Positions 6,536 to 15,395 are shown, counted from the stretch's first letter. The stretch: 18,855 bases of DNA from Granulosicoccus sp964594905 (GCA_964594905.1 CAZQOI010000061.1:1-18855); one strand, 5' to 3'. Notes: generated from the sequence alone by a model not told the origin. Program-made: numbers and translations.

Positions 6536-7494
6536 ACGATTCCCAGATCGTTTTTCAGAAGTTTGGGGAAGCCCTGGCCAAACAATTGATTGGCCACGAA
6601 GTGCTGATAGAGAAACTATTGATTGCATTATTAACCGGCGGCCACGTACTGCTTGAGGGACCACCGGGTGTTGCCAAGACACGCACCATCAATCGATTTG
6701 CAAGCTTGCTCGATCTTTCATTTGTACGCATTCAATCAACGCCAGATTTATTACCCGCTGATATCACGGGTACCGATATCTATCAGCAGCAAAGCGGTGA
6801 TTTTCGTTTTCTCAGTGGCCCACTGTTTAACAATGTGGTTCTCGTTGATGAAGTCAATCGCGCGCCACCGAAAGTACAAAGTGCGTTACTGGAAGCAATG
6901 GGTGAGCATCAAGTTACCACTGGAGGCGTCACCCGCACTCTGCCGACGCCATTTCTCGTCGCGGCAACCCAGAATCCAATTGAGTACGAGGGTACTTATC
7001 CACTACCGGAAGCTCAGCTCGATCGATTTATGTTCTTTATTTCGCTCGTGTTGCCTCAAGCAAAGCACGAGCGTCAAATTCTCGATCATGTACTGGAGGA
7101 AAAACAATCAGGTGAGGTTAATAAGATTACAGCGCTTGCCAATGCTAAAGCGATAACCGACGCGCGAAATTCGGTACAAGAGATACATCTATCCGATGCG
7201 GTGCGAGACTATATTGTCCGGCTGGTTACTGCCACACGTGGCTATGGCGCAGGAGGTACGGCGGCCAGTAGCATCATGCAGGCAGCTAGTCCCCGCGCCT
7301 CTATATTTCTCGCCAGCGGCGCGCAGGCCAAAGCCTGGCTTGAGGGACGTGATCACGTAGTGCCCGATGATGTGGTTGCGCTTGTCCCGGATGTATTGGC
7401 TGGACGAATTGCACTCGATTATCAAGCAAGGGCGGCAGGTATAAGCGCAAGAAACGTAATAGCCAACCTGCTTGAGGCGACACCCCGAGTGTAA
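6532..7494 (+). CDS. moxR: MoxR-family AAA+ ATPase (MxaR-like)
   Basis: 320-residue cytoplasmic AAA+ ATPase. Walker A GPPGVAKT (43-50), Walker B VVLVDE (102-107) followed by NRAPPKVQSALLEAM, and sensor-1 ATQNP (145-149) are the MoxR hallmarks; the C-terminal lid domain ends near the stop. MoxR ATPases act as chaperones with vWA proteins; MxaR, a member, is required for active calcium methanol dehydrogenase in methylotrophs. Here it is second in an operon begun by a PQQ-associated exported protein and followed by DUF58 and vWA genes. That makes a role in maturing or metallating a quinoprotein plausible, though generic envelope-stress (Bat) function cannot be excluded. Its ATG overlaps the upstream stop (ATGA). 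Confidence 0.93.
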   Translation: MNDSQIVFQKFGEALAKQLIGHEVLIEKLLIALLTGGHVLLEGPPGVAKTRTINRFASLLDLSFVRIQSTPDLLPADITGTDIYQQQSGDFRFLSGPLFNNVVLVDEVNRAPPKVQSALLEAMGEHQVTTGGVTRTLPTPFLVAATQNPIEYEGTYPLPEAQLDRFMFFISLVLPQAKHERQILDHVLEEKQSGEVNKITALANAKAITDARNSVQEIHLSDAVRDYIVRLVTATRGYGAGGTAASSIMQAASPRASIFLASGAQAKAWLEGRDHVVPDDVVALVPDVLAGRIALDYQARAAGISARNVIANLLEATPRV

Positions 7495-7496
7495 TC

Positions 7497-8459
7497 GTGG
7501 ACGGGGACTTGTCGACGACATTGCCATTATCCACACTGGTGAATCTACGTCATCAGCAACCTGATCCGAGCAATCTACCACCACGCGGAACCGGGCTTTG
7601 GGTAGGTCCTTTTCAAGGGATACGGCGCGGACAAGGTACCCACTTTGATGACTTGCGTAGCTACGTTGCAGGCGACGAGGTGCGCCATATTGACTGGAAA
7701 GTCAGCGCACGTCGCAATCACTTGCATACGCGGCTGTATAGAGAGGAAAAAGAACACGTCATGACTTTCGTAGCTGATTTTCGAAACGTCATGTTTTCCG
7801 GCTCTACCGAACTACTTAGTGTTACAAGCGGTCGGTTGTTGGCAGCCCTGCTGTGGCATGCCATTGATGTCGGCAGCCGAGTGTCACTGACAGTTCTCAC
7901 AGACAAAGGTATTCAATCAACTCAAGCTGCCAGCGGGCACAGCAGTGCGATAGCGGCCTGTGGCCTACTCGCATCAAATTTTGCTGCAGCTCGCAGTGCA
8001 AGTCGAACCACACATATATTGTCAGATGACAATAAAGCCCACTTAGAGGCTAATCATTCGACACTGACTTCAGTACTTGATGAACTTCTAGCGCTTGGAC
8101 GCAGAGCTGGCACCATTGTGTTAGCGAGCAATTTTGTTGATACCGATGCCGATTTTGTAAAAAACCTGAACATGTTATCGCTCAGCCGCCCAATGGTTGG
8201 CCTGCACATCGAAGACGCCTTGTGTTTCGACGGCATACCGGCCGGACACTATCGCTTCATCGCAAATCGCAATGGAAAAGCATTACCTAGGTCTACGCAC
8301 TTACGTGTCCGAGATCAAGCCCGACTGATAAAAAAGCTTGATCGTAAACGCGACATTATCATCGAGCAGTTTCGTAGCGCGAAAGTTACCCTTATCGACG
8401 GCCGTATTGGCTTGGAACCTATCAAGGCAGAGCTTCGACATTTGGGTTTTCTGGCATGA
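7497..8459 (+). CDS. DUF58 protein (MxaS-like)
   Basis: 320 residues, GTG start two bases after the MoxR stop. The DUF58 core is evident: GIRRGQGTHFDDLRSYVAGDE then VRHIDWKVSAR with HLHTRLYREEKEH and a VADFRNVMFSG strand, a vWA-like fold. Unlike many DUF58 proteins it has no obvious N-terminal membrane helices and would be cytoplasmic or peripheral. DUF58 proteins are standard partners of MoxR ATPases; MxaS is the methanol-dehydrogenase version. Its stop overlaps the next gene by 4 nt. I cannot assign a molecular activity. Confidence 0.88.
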   Translation: MDGDLSTTLPLSTLVNLRHQQPDPSNLPPRGTGLWVGPFQGIRRGQGTHFDDLRSYVAGDEVRHIDWKVSARRNHLHTRLYREEKEHVMTFVADFRNVMFSGSTELLSVTSGRLLAALLWHAIDVGSRVSLTVLTDKGIQSTQAASGHSSAIAACGLLASNFAAARSASRTTHILSDDNKAHLEANHSTLTSVLDELLALGRRAGTIVLASNFVDTDADFVKNLNMLSLSRPMVGLHIEDALCFDGIPAGHYRFIANRNGKALPRSTHLRVRDQARLIKKLDRKRDIIIEQFRSAKVTLIDGRIGLEPIKAELRHLGFLA

Positions 8460-8977
8460 GTGATTCAGTCACACCAGAAAAAATTGATACCACGGGTCTG
8501 GATGCCAGTGAGCTTTTAGCACTGCTTCGCGATATACAGGAACCGGTCGCACCGGAAGGTACATCATTGTGGCTAATCACGTTAACTGTAATGCTCACAG
8601 TCAGCTTGATAGCGTTGGTCTGGTTTCAGCGTCAACGAAAACGCTATGCCTTTCGTACGGAAGCGTTAAAGCGAATCGATAGCATTACAAACCAAATTGA
8701 AGATAATGATTCGAGTTCACTTTTCGACCTGGCTAGCTTGCTCAGACAGTTGATGCGTTATCGCCGCGGGGACATGATCAATTCGCTGGATGGGCATCGC
8801 TGGCTTAACGCACTGGATGATGAGTTCGCAAGTGATTGGTTCAGCGAAGGTCGTGGTCAGATATTCGGCATGAACGTTTATCAAAGGCAAACTATGACGA
8901 AATCTGATATCTCGTCACTGTGTTCTGATTTGAAGGCCCAGATCAGACGCCTCGAACCACACAAGCCAGGAAACTGA
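8456..8977 (+). CDS. DUF4381-like single-pass membrane protein of the MoxR/Bat operon
   Basis: 173 residues: a short N-terminal segment with LLALLRDIQEPVAPEG, one membrane helix at about 39-57 (LWLITLTVMLTVSLIALVWF), then a basic stretch (QRQRKRYAF) and a cytoplasmic helical domain containing LASLLRQLMRYRR and SLDGHRWLNALD. This is the layout of DUF4381, which usually sits between the DUF58 and first vWA genes, as it does here. In the Mxa arrangement this position holds MxaA, which is longer. It overlaps DUF58 by 4 nt. Probably a membrane scaffold for the MoxR-vWA complex; that role is inferred from position. Confidence 0.75.
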   Translation: MSDSVTPEKIDTTGLDASELLALLRDIQEPVAPEGTSLWLITLTVMLTVSLIALVWFQRQRKRYAFRTEALKRIDSITNQIEDNDSSSLFDLASLLRQLMRYRRGDMINSLDGHRWLNALDDEFASDWFSEGRGQIFGMNVYQRQTMTKSDISSLCSDLKAQIRRLEPHKPGN

Positions 8978-8979
8978 TA

Positions 8980-9942
8980 ATGGAATTTTCCTGGCCCTGG
9001 ATTTTCTTGCTACTACCGTTACCGTTGCTGCTCAAGCAACGGCGACAAGGTCAAGTACCAACGGCGATAAAAGTACCACCACTTCTGGCGGAAGCCCTCG
9101 ATGAAACAGACGCGTCACAACGTCATGTATTCAGCCTTGATACGATGGCGATGTGGTGTGCCTGGCTTGCATTATTGATAAGTCTTGGACAACCCTGGCG
9201 CCCTGGTGACACTGTGGTGCAACCAGTCAGTGGGCGTGCCCTGGCGCTTGCCGTTGATCTCTCTGGCAGTATGGAGCGAAAGGATTTCACCCTCGACGGC
9301 AGGACCAGTGATCGACTCAGTGTTGTCAAATCAGTTGCCGGTCAATTCATCGATGCACGCGGCGGTGACCGTATCAGTCTTGTCCTGTTTGGACGTGAGG
9401 CTTTTATCGCCTCGCCACTTAGTTTTGATCTTAAGGCCATCGGTACAATTCTGGACAGTGCCGGAATTGGCATGGCTGGCCGATCAACAGCGATAGGCGA
9501 CGCACTTGGACTTGCGATCAAAACCTTACGCGATGATCCATCACCTTCAAAAGCTATCCTGTTGTTGTCTGATGGCACTAACAATTCAGGCTCGGCAGAG
9601 CCAGAAAGCGCGGCCGCATTTGCGCGCGAGCTGGGTATTCGTATTCATAGCATTGCAATGGGCAGTGAAGATGGCGATGTGCCTCGATCCGGCTACGCTA
9701 CAGCAAATTCCGCCGACCTTGATGAAATAACACTCAATGCTATAGCCGATGCCAGTGGAGGTAGTTTTTTTCGAGCACGAAACAGTACAGAATTGAAAGA
9801 GGTCTATCAGGAAATTGATCAATTAGAACGCACAGAATCCGATGCACCGCCGGTTGTACTGCAACAAGATTTACGTCATTGGCCTTTATTGATCTTATTA
9901 GCGTTGTTGTGTTTTCTTGCTATCCATAGGCGTCTCGACTGA
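8980..9942 (+). CDS. vWA-domain membrane protein (BatA/MxaC-like)
   Basis: 320 residues. Two N-terminal hydrophobic segments (about 5-18 and 56-70), a vWA domain, and a C-terminal helix (about 300-316) give the BatA topology. The metal-ion-dependent adhesion site is complete: D93-L-S95-G-S97, Thr170 in GRSTAIGDAL, and Asp198 in LLSDGTNN. Such proteins work with MoxR ATPases in the cell envelope (Bat aerotolerance genes, or MxaC in methanol dehydrogenase maturation). The metal site suggests ligand binding through Mg or Ca. AGGAA lies about 8 nt before the ATG at 8980. The stop shares one base with the next start. Confidence 0.9.
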   Translation: MEFSWPWIFLLLPLPLLLKQRRQGQVPTAIKVPPLLAEALDETDASQRHVFSLDTMAMWCAWLALLISLGQPWRPGDTVVQPVSGRALALAVDLSGSMERKDFTLDGRTSDRLSVVKSVAGQFIDARGGDRISLVLFGREAFIASPLSFDLKAIGTILDSAGIGMAGRSTAIGDALGLAIKTLRDDPSPSKAILLLSDGTNNSGSAEPESAAAFARELGIRIHSIAMGSEDGDVPRSGYATANSADLDEITLNAIADASGGSFFRARNSTELKEVYQEIDQLERTESDAPPVVLQQDLRHWPLLILLALLCFLAIHRRLD

Positions 9943-10928
9943 TGGCCATAGCGATCGGACCAATCAATTTTTTGCAGCCTTTATGGTTAATAGCTAGCGC
10001 CGCACTGCTGGCGCTCACTGTCTTTTGGCGATATCCCGGGCTTAAAGATCATTGGCACCGGGTGATGACAGATTCGGTACTAGCCTACCTTGGTGGTCGC
10101 GAACGTCAGTGGCGACGTTGGGATCTAGTACTGTTAATGGCAGCGCTCGTCTGCTTCGCACTTGCACGGCCCGCGTTGCGGCAAACCAGTGATGATACCT
10201 GGCGCCACAGTATCGGTTGGATTGTGGTCGCTGATGTATCGCGATCAATGACCTTGAATGACACCGTCCCTTCAAGACTAAGTGCGGCGCGTGAGGCACT
10301 GCTCGCTTTGTCAAAATCTGCTGGCGCTCGTCCTATAGCGTTGATTCTGTTTGCGGGCGACGCATTTCTTGTTGCCCCTCCCGCCTTTGATCAAAGCGTT
10401 TTCAAGGAACACGCAGCACTACTCGAACACGGCGTCATTCCGAATGAAGGATCCAATCTAGCACGCGCATTATCACTTGCAACATCTGTTATCGAGGAAA
10501 GTGGTTACGTTCGCGCACGCGTGTTTATTGTCGGCGATTCTGGAGGCAGCAACAACGCAAGCGAAGCCGCGGCGCTACATTTGAGCTCTCGTGGACATCG
10601 AACCGATGTCATTCTATTTGGCGATTCAGTTGAGGGACAAACTGAAACATCAAACGTTACTTCATCGAATTCGAAATCACCAGACAGCGCTTCAGTGAAC
10701 CTTGCAGCGGTAAAGTCATTGGCCACCGCTGGCGGCGGTATCGCGGTTCATGGTAACAAGTTTGGTGTGATCGATTATCGAGCGCTAAAGCTGGATCAAG
10801 ACACGGACGCCAGCACAGTCTCAGCACTTGAAACGCTGGTTTGGCGAAACCAATCACATTGGTTATTGCTACTGCTTCTTCCTGTCATGTTGTATTGGTT
10901 CAGACACTATCGGGGAGACATGGCATGA
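9942..10928 (+). CDS. Second vWA-domain membrane protein (BatB/MxaL-like, no fused TPR)
   Basis: 328 residues with membrane helices near 12-28 and 61-76, a vWA domain, and a C-terminal helix (about 306-321). The adhesion-site motif is D98-V-S100-R-S102; the usual Thr is Ser171 (EGSNLARAL) and the last acidic residue is Asp199 in IVGDSGGSNN, so the metal site is slightly divergent but plausible. In many gammaproteobacteria the second vWA protein carries its TPR domain in the same chain; here the TPR is a separate gene, overlapping by 4 nt (ATGA). It probably pairs with the preceding vWA protein around MoxR. Confidence 0.88.
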   Translation: MAIAIGPINFLQPLWLIASAALLALTVFWRYPGLKDHWHRVMTDSVLAYLGGRERQWRRWDLVLLMAALVCFALARPALRQTSDDTWRHSIGWIVVADVSRSMTLNDTVPSRLSAAREALLALSKSAGARPIALILFAGDAFLVAPPAFDQSVFKEHAALLEHGVIPNEGSNLARALSLATSVIEESGYVRARVFIVGDSGGSNNASEAAALHLSSRGHRTDVILFGDSVEGQTETSNVTSSNSKSPDSASVNLAAVKSLATAGGGIAVHGNKFGVIDYRALKLDQDTDASTVSALETLVWRNQSHWLLLLLLPVMLYWFRHYRGDMA

Positions 10929-11797
10929 AGCTAACGTCTACTTTTTTTCTGCTGACAATCTCAATTTTTACCACGCCTGTTGACGCAGTTGATGACGACC
11001 TACTAGGTCATCGTCTTTATGAACAGGGGGACTACGCACGCGCTGCAGAAATATTTACTGATCCCGCATGGAAGGGTGTCGCCCTGTATCGCTCATCACA
11101 GTGGTGGCGTGCGGCAGAAGCGTTTGTCCGCGCAAACGATGCTCAATCAGCCTTCAACCTCGGCAATTGTTACGTCAAGCTTGGTTACTACGCATTAGCT
11201 CTGGATGCTTATCAACGTGCTTTATCGATAGATCCCGATCTTGAAGATGCCGCTGTCAATGGTGACATCATGCGCGCATTGCTTCGCGCAGAAGAGAACG
11301 AACAGTCCGAGCAAGGGGGACGACAACCCTCTGGTGATGAAATTGAGAGTCTTGAAGACGATAGCGAACGCGACGCAGGCGCTGGTGAAGGTGGTCAGGA
11401 TAACGAAACCGGTGGCGCTTCAGCGCCTGGAGGTTCAAGCGATACCGGCCGTGATTCAAGCAGCGCTGCGGACAATGCTGAAGCTGGAGATGGCGGCGAA
11501 GTCAGCGAACGTGAATCTAACAAGAACGGACAGAACGGCTCAGGTGCAGTCAACGGTGTCGAGCTACAGCGTGAAAACAAAAGCCAGCCATCCGGTGGCT
11601 CTGAATCAGACAGAGCGAGTGATGCATCACAGGCAGCAGGACTGCGCGCGGAGCTTGAGAGAGACCAAGCAACCGAACAATGGCTTAATCGTATAAACCA
11701 TGATCCGCAGCGCTACCTCACTAGACGCATCAAACTCGAAGATCGACGCAGACGCGCTGCCGGTCAAAGCGCGCCAGAAGGCGGCAGCGCATGGTGA
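10925..11797 (+). CDS. Exported TPR protein (BatC-like) with long low-complexity acidic linker
   Basis: 290 residues from ATG 10925. This start gives a signal peptide (1-21, ending PVDA) and a 4-nt coupling overlap; an upstream in-frame ATG at 10841 lies inside the vWA gene and is unlikely. TPR-like repeats span about 24-118 (RLYEQGDYARAAEIF, AFNLGNCYVKLGYYALALDAYQRAL). From about 121 to 235 the chain is Gly/Ser/Glu/Asp/Asn-rich and presumably disordered. A short C-terminal motif, DQATEQWLNRINHDPQRYL, matches the ending I recall from vWA-TPR Bat proteins. It is likely a periplasmic or membrane-anchored partner of the vWA proteins. Its stop overlaps the BatD start by 7 nt. Confidence 0.82.
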   Translation: MKLTSTFFLLTISIFTTPVDAVDDDLLGHRLYEQGDYARAAEIFTDPAWKGVALYRSSQWWRAAEAFVRANDAQSAFNLGNCYVKLGYYALALDAYQRALSIDPDLEDAAVNGDIMRALLRAEENEQSEQGGRQPSGDEIESLEDDSERDAGAGEGGQDNETGGASAPGGSSDTGRDSSSAADNAEAGDGGEVSERESNKNGQNGSGAVNGVELQRENKSQPSGGSESDRASDASQAAGLRAELERDQATEQWLNRINHDPQRYLTRRIKLEDRRRRAAGQSAPEGGSAW

Positions 11798-13197
11798 GGT
11801 TACTCGCTGTCGCTGCGTTGATCATGTCAGCAGCTGTATTGTCGCCGTTACAAGCAGCCGATGTGCAAGAAGGCGTTACGCTGATTAGCGATCAGGAAGC
11901 GATATACCTCGGCGATAGTGTCATCATTGAGGTTCAGGCTGTCGGGCTTGTCGAGACGCTCGATGTCGCGCCACTGTTTCGCGATGCTGAATTGCTACGT
12001 GAGACAAGCGGCACGCGCATTGCCGTGATCAACGAACGTGTTGTCGAGGTCAAACTCAGACGTATGGAATTTTTACCGAGAAAAATCGGCACCGCTTTTT
12101 TTGGACCGTTATTCGCCGAAGTCGAAAAAGGCACAACCACTTCCAACTCACTGCGAGTGAGCGTTTTACCCGCAGCAGATACTAGCTGGAAGCCAAGCAC
12201 TGTTGATCATGAACTCTATGTGGAGCTCTCAAATGAGACTCCATTCGTCGGACAACGCGTTACCGTCGACGTCTTGCTCAAGCATCGTTATCCAATTATC
12301 GATGAAACCATCACCCTGCCAGAATTCTCAGGATTTGACGTTTTGCCCGTGCATGAAAGTCGCCGAACTATTGAAGAAGAGACTAACCAAGACAATACTG
12401 AAAATAAATCACTATCATCATGGCGCGTTATTGCATGGCAATATTTACTCTTCCCACAACGCTCAGGCACCCTGGCAATCGGCGACGTAAGTTGGGACGG
12501 CACAATGATTCGTTCTCGTACGCAACGCGGCAACTTTTCATTGGAAAAAACCTTACCAACTCTGCAGGTCAAAGCGGCAAGCACCAACGATGACTGGTGG
12601 TTGCCAGCATCAAACCTGTCCTTGAACGATGAATGGTCAAGCGATGTCAGAGAAATGTCTGCGGGTGATGAAATGATACGCACTATCACCGTAACGGCAA
12701 AAGATGTCCTGGCCAATCATCTGCCCGTCATCGAACCCTTACCGAGTCGTGCCATCACGAGCACCCTCATTCGTCAATCTCGTCAACATGACCTTATCGG
12801 TGACGCGTTAACAGCCACAGCCAGTTTCGAATTTCGCATGACGGCGCAAAGCCCGATACCCGTGTTTCTCGACACTGTTAGAGTGCCATGGTGGAACACA
12901 CGAACCAATGAAGAAGAAGAAGCCATTATCCCAGCCCGGCGTATAAACGTCGGCTTACCCGATCGCGCTGATCTTCTTTCCGATGTAGCGCTCGCTGAGC
13001 AACCCCTCGAACGTGTCAAGTTGGCGCTGCAAAGTAGTGGACGACGATGGTCAACATGGCATTGGACACTTGGCATACTGTGCGCAATGACCATATGGGT
13101 GCTGTGGCGAGAGCTGAGATGGCAACTTACACAATACCAAGCGCGACGCCGGGCCCGTGAGCACGGTAAGTCTTTATCGGTTTTCTCGGACCTGTAG
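11791..13197 (+). CDS. batD: BatD-like protein, last gene of the MoxR/Bat operon
   Basis: 468 residues: signal peptide 1-22, a long periplasmic region of beta-sandwich-like repeats (ISDQEAIYLGDSVIIEVQ; YVELSNETPFVGQRVTVDVLL; FPQRSGTLAIGDVSW), one membrane helix near 418-438 (WTLGILCAMTIWVLW) and a basic cytoplasmic tail. Signal, periplasmic domains and a C-terminal anchor are the BatD ('oxygen tolerance') architecture. It closes the plus-strand operon. Its TAG is 2 bp from the convergent stop of the beta-propeller gene, with no hairpin terminator seen between them. The name comes from aerotolerance work in Bacteroides; here a role in quinoprotein maturation is equally possible. Confidence 0.85.
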   Translation: MVRLLAVAALIMSAAVLSPLQAADVQEGVTLISDQEAIYLGDSVIIEVQAVGLVETLDVAPLFRDAELLRETSGTRIAVINERVVEVKLRRMEFLPRKIGTAFFGPLFAEVEKGTTTSNSLRVSVLPAADTSWKPSTVDHELYVELSNETPFVGQRVTVDVLLKHRYPIIDETITLPEFSGFDVLPVHESRRTIEEETNQDNTENKSLSSWRVIAWQYLLFPQRSGTLAIGDVSWDGTMIRSRTQRGNFSLEKTLPTLQVKAASTNDDWWLPASNLSLNDEWSSDVREMSAGDEMIRTITVTAKDVLANHLPVIEPLPSRAITSTLIRQSRQHDLIGDALTATASFEFRMTAQSPIPVFLDTVRVPWWNTRTNEEEEAIIPARRINVGLPDRADLLSDVALAEQPLERVKLALQSSGRRWSTWHWTLGILCAMTIWVLWRELRWQLTQYQARRRAREHGKSLSVFSDL

Positions 13198-13199
13198 AT

Positions 13200-14186
13200 T
13201 TAAGGCAGGTGTGATTTTGGCAGAATGGTCACACCCCAAGGATAGCGACCAACCTTGATCGTTTTGACCGCTTTTCGCTCAGCAACATCGACCATAGTCA
13301 CATCCCCAGAAACACCATTGGTGGTGTAAAGCTTGTCTTGCTCTGGGGTTAAAGCCAGATGCCAAACGCGGCGCCCAACCAGAATATAGTCGGTAACTTC
13401 CAGACTATCTCGATCAACTACCGCTACGTGATTAGACGGGCCAAGAGCAATAAACGCCCACTTGCCATCATCCGTCAGCTCCATTCCAACGGGTTGTATA
13501 CGATCAGATGAGATACCCGGAATCTCGAAGCTTAGCGTATGCGTGATCTCTTTGGTCTCGGCATCGATGATTGATACCGTACCGCCAATTTCGGATGACA
13601 CCCACAATTGTTTGTCATCCGCTGTAAATTCAGCATCTCGCGGTCGCTGATCAACCAGTGTGTTCGCAATGATTGTCTGTTGCTCAGTATCAATCCAGTG
13701 GGCCATATTGGATGTCTCCGAGGTCACGATTGCGAACTTGCCATCGTGACTGACTGCCATACCTTCTGGTTCTACACCGACATCAATCTGCGCGATTACG
13801 GTACGCGATTCGATATCCACTACGGTTGCTATCGCATCATCTTCATTGGCAATGTAGAGGTGGCGATTATTCGGATGTAGGGCAAATTGTTCAGGGTCTT
13901 CACCGCTAGGCAGCTCATGCAGTATGGTGTCATTGGCGATATCCATAACCTGTACCGTATCCGAGTCAGACGCACAGATATACAAGCGCTTGTAGTCATG
14001 ACTCAGGGTGACACCTCGTGGACGTTCACCAACATCTATCGTTTTTATGACCTCATTGGTTTCAGTATCGATGACTGATACAGAGTCATCTTTTTCGTTA
14101 GTGATATACGCCCAGTGCGCTAAGGCTGTGCCCGGTGCGACGCCAAATGTAATCAGACTTACTAGTAAAATTGCTTGAACTTTCAT
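13200..14186 (-). CDS. PQQ-dependent catabolism-associated YVTN beta-propeller protein (LutD-like)
   Basis: 328 residues with signal peptide 1-23 (ending TALA) and about seven YVTN-type blades, e.g. AYITNEKDDSVSVIDTETN, LYICASDSDTVQVMDI, LYIANEDDAIATVVDIE, WAFIALGPSNHVAVVD, LYTTNGVSGDVTMVD. The DPEQFALHPNNRHLYIANEDDA stretch and the ending VGRYPWGV match, from memory, the PQQ-associated beta-propeller family (TIGR03866). The Methylorubrum relative in the lut cluster has been connected with lanthanide use. It is a periplasmic soluble protein, possibly a metal or ligand binder. It follows the binding-protein gene by 12 nt, so the two form a leftward operon. The ribosome site is weak. Confidence 0.93.
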   Translation of the reverse strand: MKVQAILLVSLITFGVAPGTALAHWAYITNEKDDSVSVIDTETNEVIKTIDVGERPRGVTLSHDYKRLYICASDSDTVQVMDIANDTILHELPSGEDPEQFALHPNNRHLYIANEDDAIATVVDIESRTVIAQIDVGVEPEGMAVSHDGKFAIVTSETSNMAHWIDTEQQTIIANTLVDQRPRDAEFTADDKQLWVSSEIGGTVSIIDAETKEITHTLSFEIPGISSDRIQPVGMELTDDGKWAFIALGPSNHVAVVDRDSLEVTDYILVGRRVWHLALTPEQDKLYTTNGVSGDVTMVDVAERKAVKTIKVGRYPWGVTILPKSHLP

Positions 14187-14198
14187 AGTGTTGATCTT

Positions 14199-15395
14199 TT
14201 AATTAAACGCACTGCATTGAGATTCGGGCTTATCAAGGCCAAGTGTATCGAGCTCGGTTCGAGCATGCAAAAAACCTTCAATCGGCGCACTTGCAACTAC
14301 TGCATTTGCATGCACCAGTTGCACACTTTGTCGCAGTTGACCGTTCCATGGACGAAAACTTAGCGACGTGCCTTTGAATCCAGCCAATTCAAAATCACTG
14401 GATAACAGATAATCTCGAACGTCCATAGGGACAGTAGACTTGATACGGGTGACGGCTTCTCCTATTGAACGTACAGCCGCCCAATTGCCGTAATCAACCT
14501 CAGTCATCTGACGAGCTGACAATTTCATGAAACGCGATTGTAACTGCGCTGCTCCCCACTGCTCAATCACAGGCGACCATGCAACAGGACGCATGCCAGC
14601 ACTGCCCGCAACCGGGCGTGGCAGCCAAGTGTTGTACAGAAGGTATTGTGCAAAGTCACGATCCTCATCAGTAACAACTACAGCATCATATTTACGCGCC
14701 TGTGTAAAGACCGGTACTTCTTGTGTGGCATTTCTGCGCATATCGGCATCTTCAATCCATTGCTTGTCTTCAACAATCTTTAATTGAAATTTCTTCGCTG
14801 AACGTCGCATCGCATTTGCCAATGCAGTGTCACCGGAGCGGTTCCCTTCTATCAAAAACAGCTCTCGCCATTTTCGCTTATTCAAGAATTGCATCAAAGC
14901 ATCGGACAACATCGATCGAGATGGCGCAGTATGCAAGAGGTTACCGCGACAATCGCTGTCACGAAGGCTCGTGTTCCGACTGCGTGCGTTGAATAACAAA
15001 TCGTCTGACGCTTCAGGGAGGTCGGCAATCTCCAGAAGTGTTTCTGCTTCAACATTCAGAACAACAAGTCGGGATTTATTTGCCAATGCATTGCGCGCAA
15101 CTTCGACGACATCCTCACCGATATCGACAACCTGCGTGGTCAATTGATGCGTCTGCCCAAGAAAACGACCCGTTGTATTGTTATCGTTTGTACCCAGTGC
15201 CGCGCCACGCTCACCGTCATCTTCTGGCCAGACGACTAGATTCGACAATACCGGAGGTCGTTCAATTTTTTGCTCGATGTAGAGCACATCGACAGTCAAC
15301 TCATCGGCGGCGGTTGATATGGATATCTGAGTTGCGAATAGGCATAAACACCCTAAAAAGCTCGTTTTTAGTAGGGAAAACCACGATTTAAGCAC
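14199..15395 (-). CDS. Type-I periplasmic binding protein, PQQ alcohol dehydrogenase ABC system (LutA-like)
   Basis: 398 residues from GTG at 15395. This start gives a proper signal peptide (SLLKTSFLGCLCLFATQIS, cut near STAAD). The open frame runs on to 15521, but that extension crosses a terminator hairpin and encodes no sensible leader. Family-like segments include GTNDNNTTGRFLGQ, DCRGNLLHTAPSRSMLSDAL, VPVFTQARKYDAVVV, NTWLPRPVAG, EQWGAAQLQSRF and SFRPWNGQLRQSV; I recognise these from TIGR03863, the binding subunit of the PQQ-ADH-linked ABC system. It should serve the ATPase/permease pair at 1389-2905. The beta-propeller gene follows 12 nt downstream. The ligand is unknown; lanthanide, PQQ complex or alcohol signal are candidates. 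Confidence 0.9.
   Translation of the reverse strand: MLKSWFSLLKTSFLGCLCLFATQISISTAADELTVDVLYIEQKIERPPVLSNLVVWPEDDGERGAALGTNDNNTTGRFLGQTHQLTTQVVDIGEDVVEVARNALANKSRLVVLNVEAETLLEIADLPEASDDLLFNARSRNTSLRDSDCRGNLLHTAPSRSMLSDALMQFLNKRKWRELFLIEGNRSGDTALANAMRRSAKKFQLKIVEDKQWIEDADMRRNATQEVPVFTQARKYDAVVVTDEDRDFAQYLLYNTWLPRPVAGSAGMRPVAWSPVIEQWGAAQLQSRFMKLSARQMTEVDYGNWAAVRSIGEAVTRIKSTVPMDVRDYLLSSDFELAGFKGTSLSFRPWNGQLRQSVQLVHANAVVASAPIEGFLHARTELDTLGLDKPESQCSAFN

Noticed and set aside
10841..10924. Upstream ATG start for the TPR protein
   Set aside because: It lies inside the vWA gene and would hide the signal peptide; ATG 10925 has the usual ATGA overlap.
11241..11696. 151-codon plus-strand frame inside the TPR gene
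   Set aside because: Shadow of the low-complexity linker in another frame; no start signal or family resemblance.
13198..13199. Terminator between the convergent batD and beta-propeller genes
   Set aside because: Only 2 bp separate the stops and I see no hairpin with a T-run around them.
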